This document shows, in pieces, positions 1-10,042 of a DNA stretch of 44,463 bases. Origin of the DNA: Alphaproteobacteria bacterium (GTDB taxonomy: Bacteria; Pseudomonadota; Alphaproteobacteria; Caulobacterales; Caulobacteraceae). The notes under the pieces are model-generated. The model had not been told where the DNA came from. It saw nothing but the letters and a program-made list of their open reading frames with translations, and searched no databases. Numbering within the stretch: the stretch's first letter is position 1; every line of letters starts with the position of its first letter. The stretch covers positions 1-44,463 of the forward strand of contig QBLX01000013.1 of NCBI GenBank assembly GCA_003241825.1, given 5' to 3'. The position numbers and the translations under genes are program-made.

Positions 1-58
1 CGAACCTGTGACCCCTGCCTTCGGAGGGCAGTACTCTATCCAGCTGAGCTACGGGTGC
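1..58 (-). tRNA. tRNA-Arg(CCG), 3' end cut by window edge
   Basis: Read on the minus strand, the acceptor arm starts at 58 with GCACCCG, followed by TA, a GCTC D-stem, and an anticodon stem CTGCC/GGCAG enclosing the loop CTCCGAA. The anticodon is therefore CCG (Arg). The T-arm begins with the expected GTTCG run at the window edge, and the 3' part lies outside. The fold is canonical as far as it can be seen. Confidence 0.93.
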
Positions 59-149
59 GTCGGCCGACCGGAAGGCCGGGACGGAGGTTCCTACAGCAGG
101 ACGACCCCCGTCTCAATCCGGCTCGACAAGAAACCTTGTGCCGGGCGGC

Positions 150-1385
150 CTACTGGACGGCGAGGCGGACGAGCTTGCCGTCTTCCTCGTCCGTGATGGC
201 CCAGACCGCCCCGTCGGCACCGACCGCAACGTCGCGGATCCGCGAGCCCATGCTGACCAGCAGACGCTCCTCGCCGACCACGCGCCCATTCTCGATCACC
301 AGCCGCGCGATATGCTTGTCCTTGAGGGCCGCGACCAGAAGGTTGCCGTTCCATGCCGGGAACATGGAGCCGGTGTAGAAGGTCATGCCGCCCGGCGCGA
401 TGCTGGGGTCCCAGTAATAGACCGGCTGTTCGGTGCCCTCGCGGGCTGTCACGCCGCCATTGATCGGGGTGCCGCGGTATTCGACGCCATAGGTGACGTC
501 CGGCCAGCCGTAGTTGGCACCGCCGCTGACGAGGTTGATTTCGTCGCCGCCGCGCGTCCCGTGCTCGACCGTCCAGGCGGCTCCGGTGCCGGGCTGGATG
601 GCCACGCCCTGGACGTTGCGGTGCCCGAGGGACCAGATCTCGGGCAGGGCACCCTCCCGGCCAACCAGGGGATTGTCCTGCGGCACCGAGCCATCGGCAT
701 TGATCCGGATGGTCTTGCCCATATGCGAGCCCGGGTCCTGGGCCTGCGGGCGCATCGGGGCGTCGGAACGGTCGCCCAGGGTGACGAACAGATGGCCTGC
801 AGGATCAAACGCCAGTGAAGATCCGAAATGCTTGTCCCCGTCATAGGCCGGAAGGGCGCGGAAGATGACCGAGACATTCTGGAGGCTGCGACCATCGGCA
901 GACAGAGTCCCCCGCGCGACCGAGGTGGCATTGCCGCCGGTGCGGGCCTCGGAGAAGCTCCAGAAGATCATCCTGTCGCGGGCGAAGTCGGTACCGATCA
1001 CGACATCCAGCAGACCGCCCTGGCCGCGCGACACCACGGGCGGCAGGCCCGAGACGGGCTCGCTGACCTGGCCCTGTGTGTTGACGATGCGCAGGCTGCC
1101 TGCCTTTTCTGTCACCAGCCACGACCCATCGGGCATCTGGGCCAGGCCCCAGGGGTCAACGAGGCCGGAGGCGACAATGCTGTGGGCCATGGATACATTC
1201 GACTGGACCGAAGGCACCCGGGTCTGGTTTTCGAAAGCGGGTGACTGCCCGGTGGCTTCGGTGGGGCGGGTCTCCACGGGAGCGCCGGTCGACGCGGCCC
1301 GGGCCTCCTGGGGTTCGCTGCTGGCGTTGCAGGCAGCGGCCAGGACGAGCAGGGAGGCCGAGGCGGCAAGGATCATCGGGCGCAT
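150..1385 (-). CDS. PQQ-dependent aldose sugar dehydrogenase, lipoprotein
   Basis: This is a soluble quinoprotein-type sugar dehydrogenase (YliI/Asd-like six-bladed propeller), expected to oxidise aldoses in the periplasm with PQQ as cofactor. The protein is 411 aa from the chosen start. It opens with [19 protein letters not shown], a signal peptide with a lipobox Cys, so it is probably lipidated. Family motifs visible along the chain are [29 protein letters not shown] and GGANYGWP. An in-frame ATG 17 codons upstream exists. I chose the ATG at 1385 because a GGAG sits about 9 nt before it and because the signal peptide begins there. It stands alone between two tRNA genes, so it is not obviously in an operon. 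The substrate cannot be read from sequence. Confidence 0.88.
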   Translation of the reverse strand: MRPMILAASASLLVLAAACNASSEPQEARAASTGAPVETRPTEATGQSPAFENQTRVPSVQSNVSMAHSIVASGLVDPWGLAQMPDGSWLVTEKAGSLRIVNTQGQVSEPVSGLPPVVSRGQGGLLDVVIGTDFARDRMIFWSFSEARTGGNATSVARGTLSADGRSLQNVSVIFRALPAYDGDKHFGSSLAFDPAGHLFVTLGDRSDAPMRPQAQDPGSHMGKTIRINADGSVPQDNPLVGREGALPEIWSLGHRNVQGVAIQPGTGAAWTVEHGTRGGDEINLVSGGANYGWPDVTYGVEYRGTPINGGVTAREGTEQPVYYWDPSIAPGGMTFYTGSMFPAWNGNLLVAALKDKHIARLVIENGRVVGEERLLVSMGSRIRDVAVGADGAVWAITDEEDGKLVRLAVQ

Positions 1386-1571
1386 GAAAACTCCGGGTTC
1401 AGGATCGGGAGAGGTTCGAACGGAAAAAGGCTGCAATCCGGGTTACCGTTCCTGCTCCCCGCCGTCCAGCTTGCGTCGTACAGCACGGGGATGAGTGCGA
1501 CTTGAACCCGGGCCCCAGCCTCTGTATAGGCACGCCTCTCTTGCGCATCGGCCGATTTCGCCATGTGCCGG

Positions 1572-1648
1572 GGCTGGGTAGCTCAGATGGTTAGAGCGGT
1601 GGATTCATAACCCACAGGTCGGCGGTTCGATCCCGCCTCCAGCCACCA
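1572..1648 (+). tRNA. tRNA-Met(CAT), with encoded CCA
   Basis: Acceptor GGCTGGG pairs with TCCAGCC (one G-U), then TA, GCTC D-stem, anticodon loop TTCATAA with anticodon CAT, T-arm with GTTCGATCC, and an encoded ACCA end at 1645-1648. It is most like elongator tRNA-Met. A lysidine-modified tRNA-Ile(CAT) is the alternative, but its usual GGACCC-type acceptor is absent. The last 14 nt plus 8 nt downstream are duplicated at 4173-4194, so this tRNA is the apparent integration site of a small islet. Confidence 0.92.
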
Positions 1649-1656
1649 CTTTCGGC
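1635..1656 (+). repeat. att-like direct repeat, copy 1 (tRNA 3' end)
   Basis: 22 bp, starting with GCCTCCAGCCACCA and ending CTTTCGGC. It is identical to 4173-4194 and overlaps the T-arm end, acceptor and CCA of tRNA-Met. Bases on either side of the two copies differ, which delimits the repeat. Confidence 0.9.
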
Positions 1657-1968
1657 GTCTCTTGTTGTGGCCCATTGCCTCCCGGCCCTAGCATACTTGA
1701 TGGGGGTCCGTCGGTGATCACTCGGGCACGACCGATTTCATCGGGTCGGCACATCCCTTCATTGCGAGTCTTTTGCCGCAGAAATCACGGAGCGAAGACG
1801 AACCGCTGGTAGATCGACGTGGTGACCCACGCAAACGATGTGAGAGAAGTAGATCGCCAGCTTGGACTAGCACTGAACAGCTAGGATCTACTTGTCGCGT
1901 CTGGCCCTGCGCCGCATACAGGCCTCGCTCTCGATCGGCGTTTAACGGGCAGAAAGATTTTCCATCAC
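1657..1968. other. intergenic, islet left end
   Basis: About 310 bp between the tRNA and the islet glycosyltransferase. No convincing coding frame, tRNA or terminator hairpin was seen. It presumably holds the promoter of the downstream gene. Frames crossing it give low-complexity Arg/Ser-rich translations typical of non-coding DNA. Confidence 0.5.
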
Positions 1969-4023
1969 ATGTTCAGTGGGCTAAGAAACTACTTCCGCCG
2001 CTTGGGACACCGTCATCGCGCCGCCAGTCGCTGGGCCAAAGCTGCGGACGCTTACGGTTGGCATGTTCGCCTGCACCCCCATGATATTCCCGACTGGATT
2101 CGTTTGGCGGAGTGTTCTCTGGCTTCGGGTCGGTCGGACAAGGCGGCACGAGTCTACGAGTATCTAAGGAAGTTATCGCCCGATAAGCCTGACATCGCTT
2201 TTCAGCTTGCCCATATCCTGAAAATTACTGGACGAGACACCGAAGCTTTGGAAATGTTTCAACGGGCTTTGCTTCTGTCAGAGCGAATTGATAATAATTC
2301 AGTCAAAATTTGGCCAACACCCGATACCGTTGCTGCTGATACTATCCTGTACTCCGTTCAGGATATGATTAACTACCTGACCCGCAACTCTACGGTGACC
2401 GGGATCCAGCGTGTTCAAGCGGGTATAGCGAGGCATCTTATTGAAGCTGGCGGCAGTGGGGTCGGCTTTGTTTTAACGGACGCGGAGTACGGGGTACGAC
2501 CCGGGGATTTCTGGTTGCTGGATCCCTTGAAATTGCTCGCGTTGATCGATGCCGTGGAGTCGGTTGATGGAGATCATGCAAGCCTAAAAAGGCTTATCGT
2601 GGCATGCCGTAACAGTGCGCGTCCCATTCGCCCAGGGTTAGGCCATACCTTGATCATTCTCGGTGCCTTTTGGGCGCTTGGAAATGCGCCGACCCGCTAT
2701 CTTGCCGCCAAGAAGCGCGGCGCGCGAGTAGGTGTCTATATATACGATCTTATACCCATTACTCACCCGCAATTTTGCGAAATGGAACTCTGCTTGCATT
2801 TCAGCGTCGGATTCAGTCAAATCTGCGCCCTAACGGACTTTTTTCTAACCATATCTGAAGATACGGCCGAACGTGTTCGGGTGCTGTTGTCGGCACATGA
2901 TCGAGTCCTTGTGCCCGTTCAGGCCGTGCCTCTCGCACACACGCTTTCGAGATGTCCGGACTTAACGCCGTCAGTAGAGACTGATAAACTGACCTTAATG
3001 ACGCCTTTTGTTGCCTACGTGTCGACGATCGAAGGTCGAAAGAACCACATTTACGTGATGCGGATTTGGGAAGCACTGATAGCCAGGGGCGTAGCTGTTC
3101 CAGATTTGTGGTTCGTTGGGCGCCTTGGCTGGAAGATTGGCCCCTTAACTGATGTTCTAGAACAGACCAAAAACCTCGGCGGCCGCGTACGATTGATGCA
3201 CGATCTGACTGATGCGGAACTAGCCCAGGTCTATAGCCGGGCATCATTCACAGTTTTTACAAGTTTCGTTGAGGGATGGGGTCTACCTATCGGTGAAAGC
3301 CTGGCGCACGGAACGCCATGTGTATCTTCAGACACCTCATCTATGCCCGAAGTCGGGGGGGATCTGGTCGACTACGTCGATCCGACCGATACCGAGCAGG
3401 GCTTGGCGTTGATCGGCCGCTTGCTGAACGATCCATTCGAACTCGAAGAGCGACGTCGCCGAATAGCCGAGAAGTTCGTAGCGCGAACCTGGGATGACGT
3501 TGGGGCTGATTTTGTTAAATCAATCAGATGCTTGAGTCTGAACCCAACGCATCCTGCTCGCCCTCCGCTGTTAGAAGTCGATCAATCATTCAGACCCGGC
3601 GAGATGACCGACGCCGATTTCAGTTTCGCCACGCTCATGCGCTCGCCGAGGGGCTTGCTGCTTGCTGAATTTTCAGGCGGGCTTGACGATCATGGGGCGT
3701 GGATGGGGCGCGAGGATGCTGTCATCCGGTTTCAAAGCCCCTTGCCGCCCGGCACTCCTATCACGCTGACGCTGGGATTTTACCGCCGCGGCTCTCCAAA
3801 CGTCGGCGAAGTGTCGGTTACTAGCGGCGACCATCGGGTCGATTTTGGACTTCAGTCGCTTCCCTCAATCCAGAGCCCACCGCGGCTGATATCCTTGAAC
3901 GGACGTGTGGCAATCGACGGAACAGTGACCCTTTGTCTGGCGATTGACAAAGCGGCGCTTGTCGAAGATTCGTGCCGGGTTGGTTTGTGCTCGATTGGCT
4001 ATCAGCCTCGCATTCCGCAGTGA
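1969..4023 (+). CDS. TPR-GT4 glycosyltransferase with C-terminal beta-rich domain (islet cargo)
   Basis: 684 aa. Residues ~1-105 look like tetratricopeptide repeats (alternating helices with A..Y..L..P spacing). A GT-B glycosyltransferase follows, including the stretch GIQRVQAGIARHLIE and the GT4 C-terminal signature FVEGWGLPIGE with the E-x7-E pair near residue 435. About 150 residues of predicted beta-rich domain (~520-684) complete it. It should transfer a sugar from an NDP-sugar in the cytoplasm during surface-glycan assembly. It is clearly homologous, in the same domain order, to the 728-aa protein at 21335-23521. SD is weak upstream of 1969. It is the only gene in the tRNA-bounded islet and its base composition is more AT-rich than the neighbours, which supports acquisition by transfer. 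Donor and acceptor sugars are unknown. Confidence 0.85.
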   Translation: MFSGLRNYFRRLGHRHRAASRWAKAADAYGWHVRLHPHDIPDWIRLAECSLASGRSDKAARVYEYLRKLSPDKPDIAFQLAHILKITGRDTEALEMFQRALLLSERIDNNSVKIWPTPDTVAADTILYSVQDMINYLTRNSTVTGIQRVQAGIARHLIEAGGSGVGFVLTDAEYGVRPGDFWLLDPLKLLALIDAVESVDGDHASLKRLIVACRNSARPIRPGLGHTLIILGAFWALGNAPTRYLAAKKRGARVGVYIYDLIPITHPQFCEMELCLHFSVGFSQICALTDFFLTISEDTAERVRVLLSAHDRVLVPVQAVPLAHTLSRCPDLTPSVETDKLTLMTPFVAYVSTIEGRKNHIYVMRIWEALIARGVAVPDLWFVGRLGWKIGPLTDVLEQTKNLGGRVRLMHDLTDAELAQVYSRASFTVFTSFVEGWGLPIGESLAHGTPCVSSDTSSMPEVGGDLVDYVDPTDTEQGLALIGRLLNDPFELEERRRRIAEKFVARTWDDVGADFVKSIRCLSLNPTHPARPPLLEVDQSFRPGEMTDADFSFATLMRSPRGLLLAEFSGGLDDHGAWMGREDAVIRFQSPLPPGTPITLTLGFYRRGSPNVGEVSVTSGDHRVDFGLQSLPSIQSPPRLISLNGRVAIDGTVTLCLAIDKAALVEDSCRVGLCSIGYQPRIPQ

Positions 4024-4172
4024 GCGCATGAGCAGTACCGGTCTCAGTTACTCGAAACATCGAAATTCGAATTCAGCGCTGTTTGGCTAGGCTCCTAACT
4101 GTGGGAAGGCCAACAAAGCCTCACTGCCCCCGAGGCGAAGGTACTGCTCCCACGAAAGGTCGGTAAAAGTCT

Positions 4173-4194
4173 GCCTCCAGCCACCACTTTCGGC
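4173..4194 (+). repeat. att-like direct repeat, copy 2
   Basis: 22-bp exact copy of 1635-1656, ending 7 bp before the stop codon of the minus-strand molybdopterin oxidoreductase gene. If the islet is removed, the tRNA-Met 3' end would lie directly beside that gene. Confidence 0.9.
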
Positions 4195-4201
4195 AGCGTC
4201 T

Positions 4202-4972
4202 TCAGATGCCCGCATACCATTCATAGCCGCGATCGGGCCAGTAGCCGCCGTTGCCGCCCTGGATGTCGGCGAAGCTGTCAACGACCTCGATCCGCTTTAT
4301 GTATTTGGCGTGCTTGTAGCCGAGCTGGCGCTCGACCCGCAGGCGCAGCGGGGCTCCATGGGGGACGCCCAGGGTCTGGCCGTTCATGTCATAGGCCAGC
4401 AGGGTCTGGGGATGGCGCGCGTCGATCAGGTCGATACTCTCGTAGTAGCGCGGGCCGTCCTCGGTCTGGGTCAGGGCGTCGAAACAGTGGAAGACGATGT
4501 AGCGGGCCTCGGGCCTGAGGCCGGCTTCGTCCAGCAGGGTCTCCAGCCGGACGCCGGTCCATTCCCCGATGGCGGTCCAGCCCTCGACGCAGTCGTGTTT
4601 GGTGATCTGGGTCCTGGGGGGCCGGGCCCGCAGTTCGTCCAGTGACAAGGCCATGGGCCGCTCGACCAGCCCGTCGATCACCAGCCGATAGTCGGCAAAA
4701 TCGCCGTCGCGCAGGGCCACATAGTCGGCGGCAGCAGGCGAGATCGAGCCGTTGGGCTTGAAGTCCGGAGAGATGTCGGCCCGGCTGTACTCCGGAGCGA
4801 GAGCGTCGCGAGGAATGATCAGCCGCTGGGCGCGGTAGGTCAGGGCCTCGGCCGATATCTTCAGTCGCTCGCCGATCGCGATGCCGCGTTCGCACCCTGC
4901 GAGTACCACGACGCCTGCCGTCGCGATGGCGCGGCCGAGCCAGGTCCGGCGCGAGAGGCGCGTGTCGGTCAT
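4202..4972 (-). CDS. molybdopterin-dependent oxidoreductase, Tat-exported (sulfite oxidase/MsrP fold)
   Basis: 256 aa with an N-terminal twin-arginine signal (SRRTWLGRAIATAGVVVLAGC, also reading as a lipobox). The sulfite-oxidase-type molybdopterin domain contains the presumed Mo-ligating Cys in KHDCVEGWTAIGEWTG near residue 127, and the C-terminal DMNGQ..GVPHGAPLR..ER..GYKHAKYI segment is typical of the family. It is probably a periplasmic reductase or dehydrogenase. Sulfite or methionine-sulfoxide-type substrates are possible but not readable from sequence. Its ATG overlaps the stop of the upstream cytochrome b gene by 4 bp (ATGA, 4969-4972), so the two are translationally coupled and likely form one electron-transfer pair. 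Confidence 0.88.
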   Translation of the reverse strand: MTDTRLSRRTWLGRAIATAGVVVLAGCERGIAIGERLKISAEALTYRAQRLIIPRDALAPEYSRADISPDFKPNGSISPAAADYVALRDGDFADYRLVIDGLVERPMALSLDELRARPPRTQITKHDCVEGWTAIGEWTGVRLETLLDEAGLRPEARYIVFHCFDALTQTEDGPRYYESIDLIDARHPQTLLAYDMNGQTLGVPHGAPLRLRVERQLGYKHAKYIKRIEVVDSFADIQGGNGGYWPDRGYEWYAGI

Positions 4973-5760
4973 GGCTGGCCTCGATCACGGGGTCGCGTCG
5001 GCTGGATCACGAACCAGCCGGTGATCATGGCGCGCATGTTGTTGAACAGCCCTGTCCAGATCACCAGGCCGACATGGATGACGATGAAGCCAACGATCAT
5101 GGCGGCAGCGATGAAATGCAGGGTCCGGGCAGACTGGCGCCCCCCCATTATATCGAGAAGAACGCCACCGATCGCGTTGAAGCCCGGTGACATCGACAGT
5201 CCGGTAATCAGCATCAGGGGCAGGACGACGAGGATCATCGTCACATAGGTCAGCTTCTGGATGACATTATAGGTCCGGGCATGGTCGTCCCTGGGGAAGT
5301 CGAACCGGGCATGTTTGACGACCGAGGGCCAGAATCCCTTGAGATCGGGAAGGGTGGGCCAAAGCCAGCGTCCGAAACGGCCGCTGACAAAGCCGTAGAT
5401 CAGGTAGGCGAGACCGTTCAGCACGAACAGCCAGGCAAAGAGAAAATGCCAGTGGCGAGCCTCGGCCAGGTTGCGACCCTGGGGGATCAGCAGCCAGTTC
5501 GGAATGGTCGGGATGCTGACCCAGGGATCAGCAAACGTCGACCGGATGCCCCAGTAGAGATGCGGATGGGCCATGAGGATGTTCAGCCCGCTCATCACCA
5601 GCACAACGACAGCAATCACATTCAGCCAGTGGCTGACCCGGACCAGCGGCGGGTGACGATAGGTGAGGCTTCGGCCTCCGGACAGAGGCCTGTCAGCCAG
5701 CCGCGAATTGCTGGAGACAGCCACCGGCATCTCGTCTGTGGCCTGATCTGTCATGCCCAT
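4969..5760 (-). CDS. cytochrome b561-family membrane subunit
   Basis: 263 aa with four hydrophobic helices (beginning about WLNVIAVVVLVMSG, FLFAWLFVLNGLAYLIYG, VTMILVVLPLMLITG and FIAAAMIVGFIVIHVGLVIW). His residues sit in or next to the helices (SHW, RHWHF, LHF, IHVG) as expected for haem b ligands. This matches the cytochrome b/b6-like family that passes quinol electrons to periplasmic molybdoenzymes. It is cotranscribed with the molybdopterin gene. Two in-frame ATGs (5760 and 5754) are possible starts, and a G-rich run precedes both. The 109 bp to the divergent oxidoreductase gene should contain its promoter. Confidence 0.87.
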   Translation of the reverse strand: MGMTDQATDEMPVAVSSNSRLADRPLSGGRSLTYRHPPLVRVSHWLNVIAVVVLVMSGLNILMAHPHLYWGIRSTFADPWVSIPTIPNWLLIPQGRNLAEARHWHFLFAWLFVLNGLAYLIYGFVSGRFGRWLWPTLPDLKGFWPSVVKHARFDFPRDDHARTYNVIQKLTYVTMILVVLPLMLITGLSMSPGFNAIGGVLLDIMGGRQSARTLHFIAAAMIVGFIVIHVGLVIWTGLFNNMRAMITGWFVIQPTRPRDRGQP

Positions 5761-5869
5761 CCCCCGGGTTGGCTATGGTCTCATGTCCGGGACCTGCCTT
5801 CAATGACGCCGCATGGGAGGATACGGTTACACCCCTGATGCACTGATCCCGTGGCAATGAGCGAAAGGA

Positions 5870-6913
5870 ATGGCCGTGGCACGAAAATCCCGGATCAATG
5901 TCGGCCTCGTCGGTTTCGGCTATGCCGGAAGGACCTTCCACGCCCCCCTGATCGCCGCGACGCCATCACTGTGTCTGCACACGATCGTGTCAAGCCAGCC
6001 GGATGCGGTCGCCTCCGCATGGCCTGATGCGCGCGTGGTCAGGGATGTCGAGGCTTTGGTCGAGGATGAAGGTATCGATCTGGTCGTGATTGCAACGCCG
6101 AATGCGCTTCATGCACCCTTCGCGCGGCGGGCACTGGAGGCGGGACGTCATGTGGTGGTGGACAAGCCTTTCACCCTGACCGTGGCCGAGGCCCGGGATC
6201 TGGTCGACCTTGCGAAGTCTGTGGACCGCTTGCTGTCGGTCTTTCACAATCGCCGTTGGGACGCCGACTTCCTGGCGGTGAAGGACCTCGTCGAGGCGGG
6301 CGCCCTGGGAAGGGTCGGGCGGTTCGAAAGCCGGTTTGACCGGTTCCGCCCCGAGCGCCGCGACCGTTGGCGCGAGCGGGACACGCCGGGTGCCGGTATC
6401 TGGTACGATCTTGGCCCCCATCTCATCGATCAGGCTCTGGTCCTGTTCGGGCGGCCTCTCGGCATTACCGCCGATATCCAGGCACAGCGGGCCGGGGTCG
6501 GTGCCGACGATTATGCACATGCCGTTCTGCGCTACGAGCGGCTTCGGGTCGTCCTGCATGCAGACATGCTGAGTTCGGCCGCGCCTTTCCGTTTTGCGGT
6601 TCATGGCGACCGGGGCAGTTTTGTCATCTCGGGGCTGGATCCGCAGGAGGAAGCCCTCAAGGCGGGTGAAATGCCCGGCGGTGCGAACTGGGGCGCGGAC
6701 CCTTCGCCAGGCACCCTGGCACGCGAAGGCGGAATTCTGGAACCTTACGCCGGCCCAACGGGAGATTACCCGGCCTATTATGCGGCCCTGGGTCAGGCCA
6801 TCCGCGGTCTCGCCCCCAATCCTGTGCCAGCCGACCAGGCACGGGAGGTCATGGAGGTGCTGGAAGCAGGCTTCCGATCGAGCAAGGTCCGCAAGGAAAT
6901 TTCCCTGTCGTGA
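5870..6913 (+). CDS. Gfo/Idh/MocA-family NAD(P)-dependent oxidoreductase
   Basis: 347 aa. The N-terminal Rossmann motif is GLVGFGYAGRTFHAP (~residues 12-26). Further motifs are VVIATPNALHAPFA and the family Lys in VVVDKPFTLTV (~residue 98), and the C-terminal substrate domain has GAGIWYDLGPHLIDQAL. It is a cytoplasmic sugar or polyol dehydrogenase of unknown substrate. The start is ambiguous. ATG 5870 has the purine run directly against it, while GTG 5876 would sit 6 nt after AAAGGA. The stop overlaps non-coding sequence just before the next small gene, which may be cotranscribed. Confidence 0.88.
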   Translation: MAVARKSRINVGLVGFGYAGRTFHAPLIAATPSLCLHTIVSSQPDAVASAWPDARVVRDVEALVEDEGIDLVVIATPNALHAPFARRALEAGRHVVVDKPFTLTVAEARDLVDLAKSVDRLLSVFHNRRWDADFLAVKDLVEAGALGRVGRFESRFDRFRPERRDRWRERDTPGAGIWYDLGPHLIDQALVLFGRPLGITADIQAQRAGVGADDYAHAVLRYERLRVVLHADMLSSAAPFRFAVHGDRGSFVISGLDPQEEALKAGEMPGGANWGADPSPGTLAREGGILEPYAGPTGDYPAYYAALGQAIRGLAPNPVPADQAREVMEVLEAGFRSSKVRKEISLS

Positions 6914-6957
6914 TTCCCGGCTTTCCGGATCACCAGCACTGTCATAGGGTCGCAATC

Positions 6958-7221
6958 ATGATCCTGACCACGTCCGCCGGTGACTATCCTATCCCGCCCG
7001 AGGTCGCGCAGAAGCTGCCGACCGTACCGCCCTTGCCGGAGCAGGGCGCGCCGGACTATCGCCAGCAGGTCAGGGATTTTGAACACTGGCTCGACTCCGA
7101 ACCCGGCCACACGATCGACTTCGAGCGGCTCCGTCGCTGGCACACTGTGCAGGAAGAGCGGGCGTCCTCGGCGATGAACGAGGGACGTCCCTTTGTCGTT
7201 ACCGATGACGGTCTGGAATAG
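6958..7221 (+). CDS. small conserved-looking hypothetical protein (87 aa)
   Basis: I do not recognise this protein. From ATG 6958 it is 87 aa, acidic and soluble, beginning MILTTSAGDYPIPPEV, with a helix-prone middle (DYRQQVRDFEHWLDSE) and no signal or membrane segment. A longer reading from GTG 6910 would overlap the previous stop and gives an unlikely leader. AGGG about 7 nt upstream supports 6958. Codon use resembles the neighbours. It lies 44 bp after the Gfo/Idh gene and 52 bp before the next gene, so it is perhaps in the same transcript. Confidence 0.6.
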   Translation: MILTTSAGDYPIPPEVAQKLPTVPPLPEQGAPDYRQQVRDFEHWLDSEPGHTIDFERLRRWHTVQEERASSAMNEGRPFVVTDDGLE

Positions 7222-7273
7222 GGCTTCAACGGGTCGTCATCGTCCTGTCTTGACCGCAGGGCATGGAGCGTGG

Positions 7274-9164
<1,891 letters not shown>

Positions 9165-9569
9165 TCAGTCATCGTCCTCGATGGCATCGATATCATCGTC
9201 CGTCAGGCCGAAATGGTGGCCGATCTCGTGGATCAGCACGTGGGCGATCAGATCAGACAGGGCCACATCCCCGCGCTCGCACCATTCGTCGAGGATGGGC
9301 CGCCGATAGAGGAAAATGCGCGAGGGCTCCGGAGCGGGGCCCAGGCTGTCGCGACTGCCGATGTCCACGCCGTGGTAAAGGCCCGTGAGCTCGAACGGGT
9401 CCTGCATCCCGAATTCGGCGAGAATGTCCTCGGAAGCGAAGTCGTCGATGCGAATGACGACTTCGCCCGCTGCGGAGCGAAATGTGTCGGGCAGGGCATC
9501 GAACGCTGCCTTGGCCAGGGACGCGAAATCATCGAGCGAGGGTGCCGAATATTTTGTCGGGTCGTTCAT
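9165..9569 (-). CDS. zincin-like metallopeptidase-family protein
   Basis: 134 aa from ATG 9569 (MNDPTKYSAPSLDD). An upstream in-frame ATG at 9611 and the longest frame to 9725 give unlikely leaders. HVLIHEIGHHFGLTDDDID near the C-terminus is an HExxHxxG zinc site followed by the acidic tail typical of the small metallopeptidase family seen beside core genes in alphaproteobacteria. The IDDFASEDILAEFGM segment also fits that family. It is cytoplasmic, and the substrate is unknown. GGAG lies about 11 nt upstream. Confidence 0.82.
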   Translation of the reverse strand: MNDPTKYSAPSLDDFASLAKAAFDALPDTFRSAAGEVVIRIDDFASEDILAEFGMQDPFELTGLYHGVDIGSRDSLGPAPEPSRIFLYRRPILDEWCERGDVALSDLIAHVLIHEIGHHFGLTDDDIDAIEDDD

Positions 9570-10042
9570 TGGCAGTCCACTCCGATGCCCACCCTTTGCA
9601 GTGTCCGACATCAGCGAGATCACTTCAACTCGGGGAGGGCGACGAGTGCTTCGCGAATATGGTCCAGAGTTGCCCTCAGTCCGGGCGTGTCCCCATAGTT
9701 CGAGATGGTCTGAAATGTCGACCATGCTTCTGGTGATGGACTCGCCCGCCTCGCCAGAAACCCAACGGATTGTCCGGCATTGGCGGCTTCAGGGTCGTGG
9801 GCGGTGCTGCTCCGCGCGCCACAAGGCTTCCGGCAAAGGAGGACGTTACGATTTGATGCATACCGAGGACCGCATGAGCGATGCTTCTGGGGCATAAAGA
9901 CGATGAAGTCTGGAGTTCATGGACCAACGGCCTGGGGCGAGACAATCACCTGAAAAGGCGCTCCAACGTGATGGTCGAACCGTGGTGCGGTGGTCTATCC
10001 TGCGGCTTTCTTACCGGGCAATATGTCGCTACACACCCGCCC
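9570..10042. other. intergenic region with possible gene remnant
   Basis: About 470 bp between the divergent metallopeptidase and ManC-fusion genes. On the minus strand, 9620 to about 9740 reads a plausible protein tail (WSTFQTISNYGDTPGLR, then HIREALVALPELK, stop). The frame upstream of it becomes Arg/Ser-rich and noise-like, so if real it is only a decayed 3' fragment. Promoters for both flanking genes must lie here. No tRNA or clear terminator was seen. Confidence 0.35.

Larger units (their letters stand above)
1635..4194. mobile_element. tRNA-Met-targeted genomic islet (about 2.5 kb) without integrase
   Basis: A 22-bp exact direct repeat, the tRNA-Met 3' end plus 8 nt, lies at 1635-1656 and again at 4173-4194. 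The second copy abuts the 3' end of the molybdopterin oxidoreductase gene (stop at 4202). The enclosed DNA is visibly more AT-rich than both flanks and contains one complete gene, a 684-aa glycosyltransferase. This is the classic attL/attR picture at a tRNA 3' end. No integrase, transposase or excisionase frame is visible inside, so the islet is either a remnant or was mobilised in trans. The repeat is seen directly. Insertion by recombination is inferred. Confidence 0.72.

Noticed and set aside
91-931. Several long frames overlapping the sugar dehydrogenase on both strands
   Set aside because: They are shadows of one high-GC gene. Their translations are Arg/Pro/Ala-rich and match no family, while 150-1385 has clear motifs and a signal peptide.
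9620-9895. 91-codon minus-strand gene upstream of the metallopeptidase
   Set aside because: Only the last ~40 codons look protein-like and there is no credible start. Noted as a possible remnant rather than a gene.
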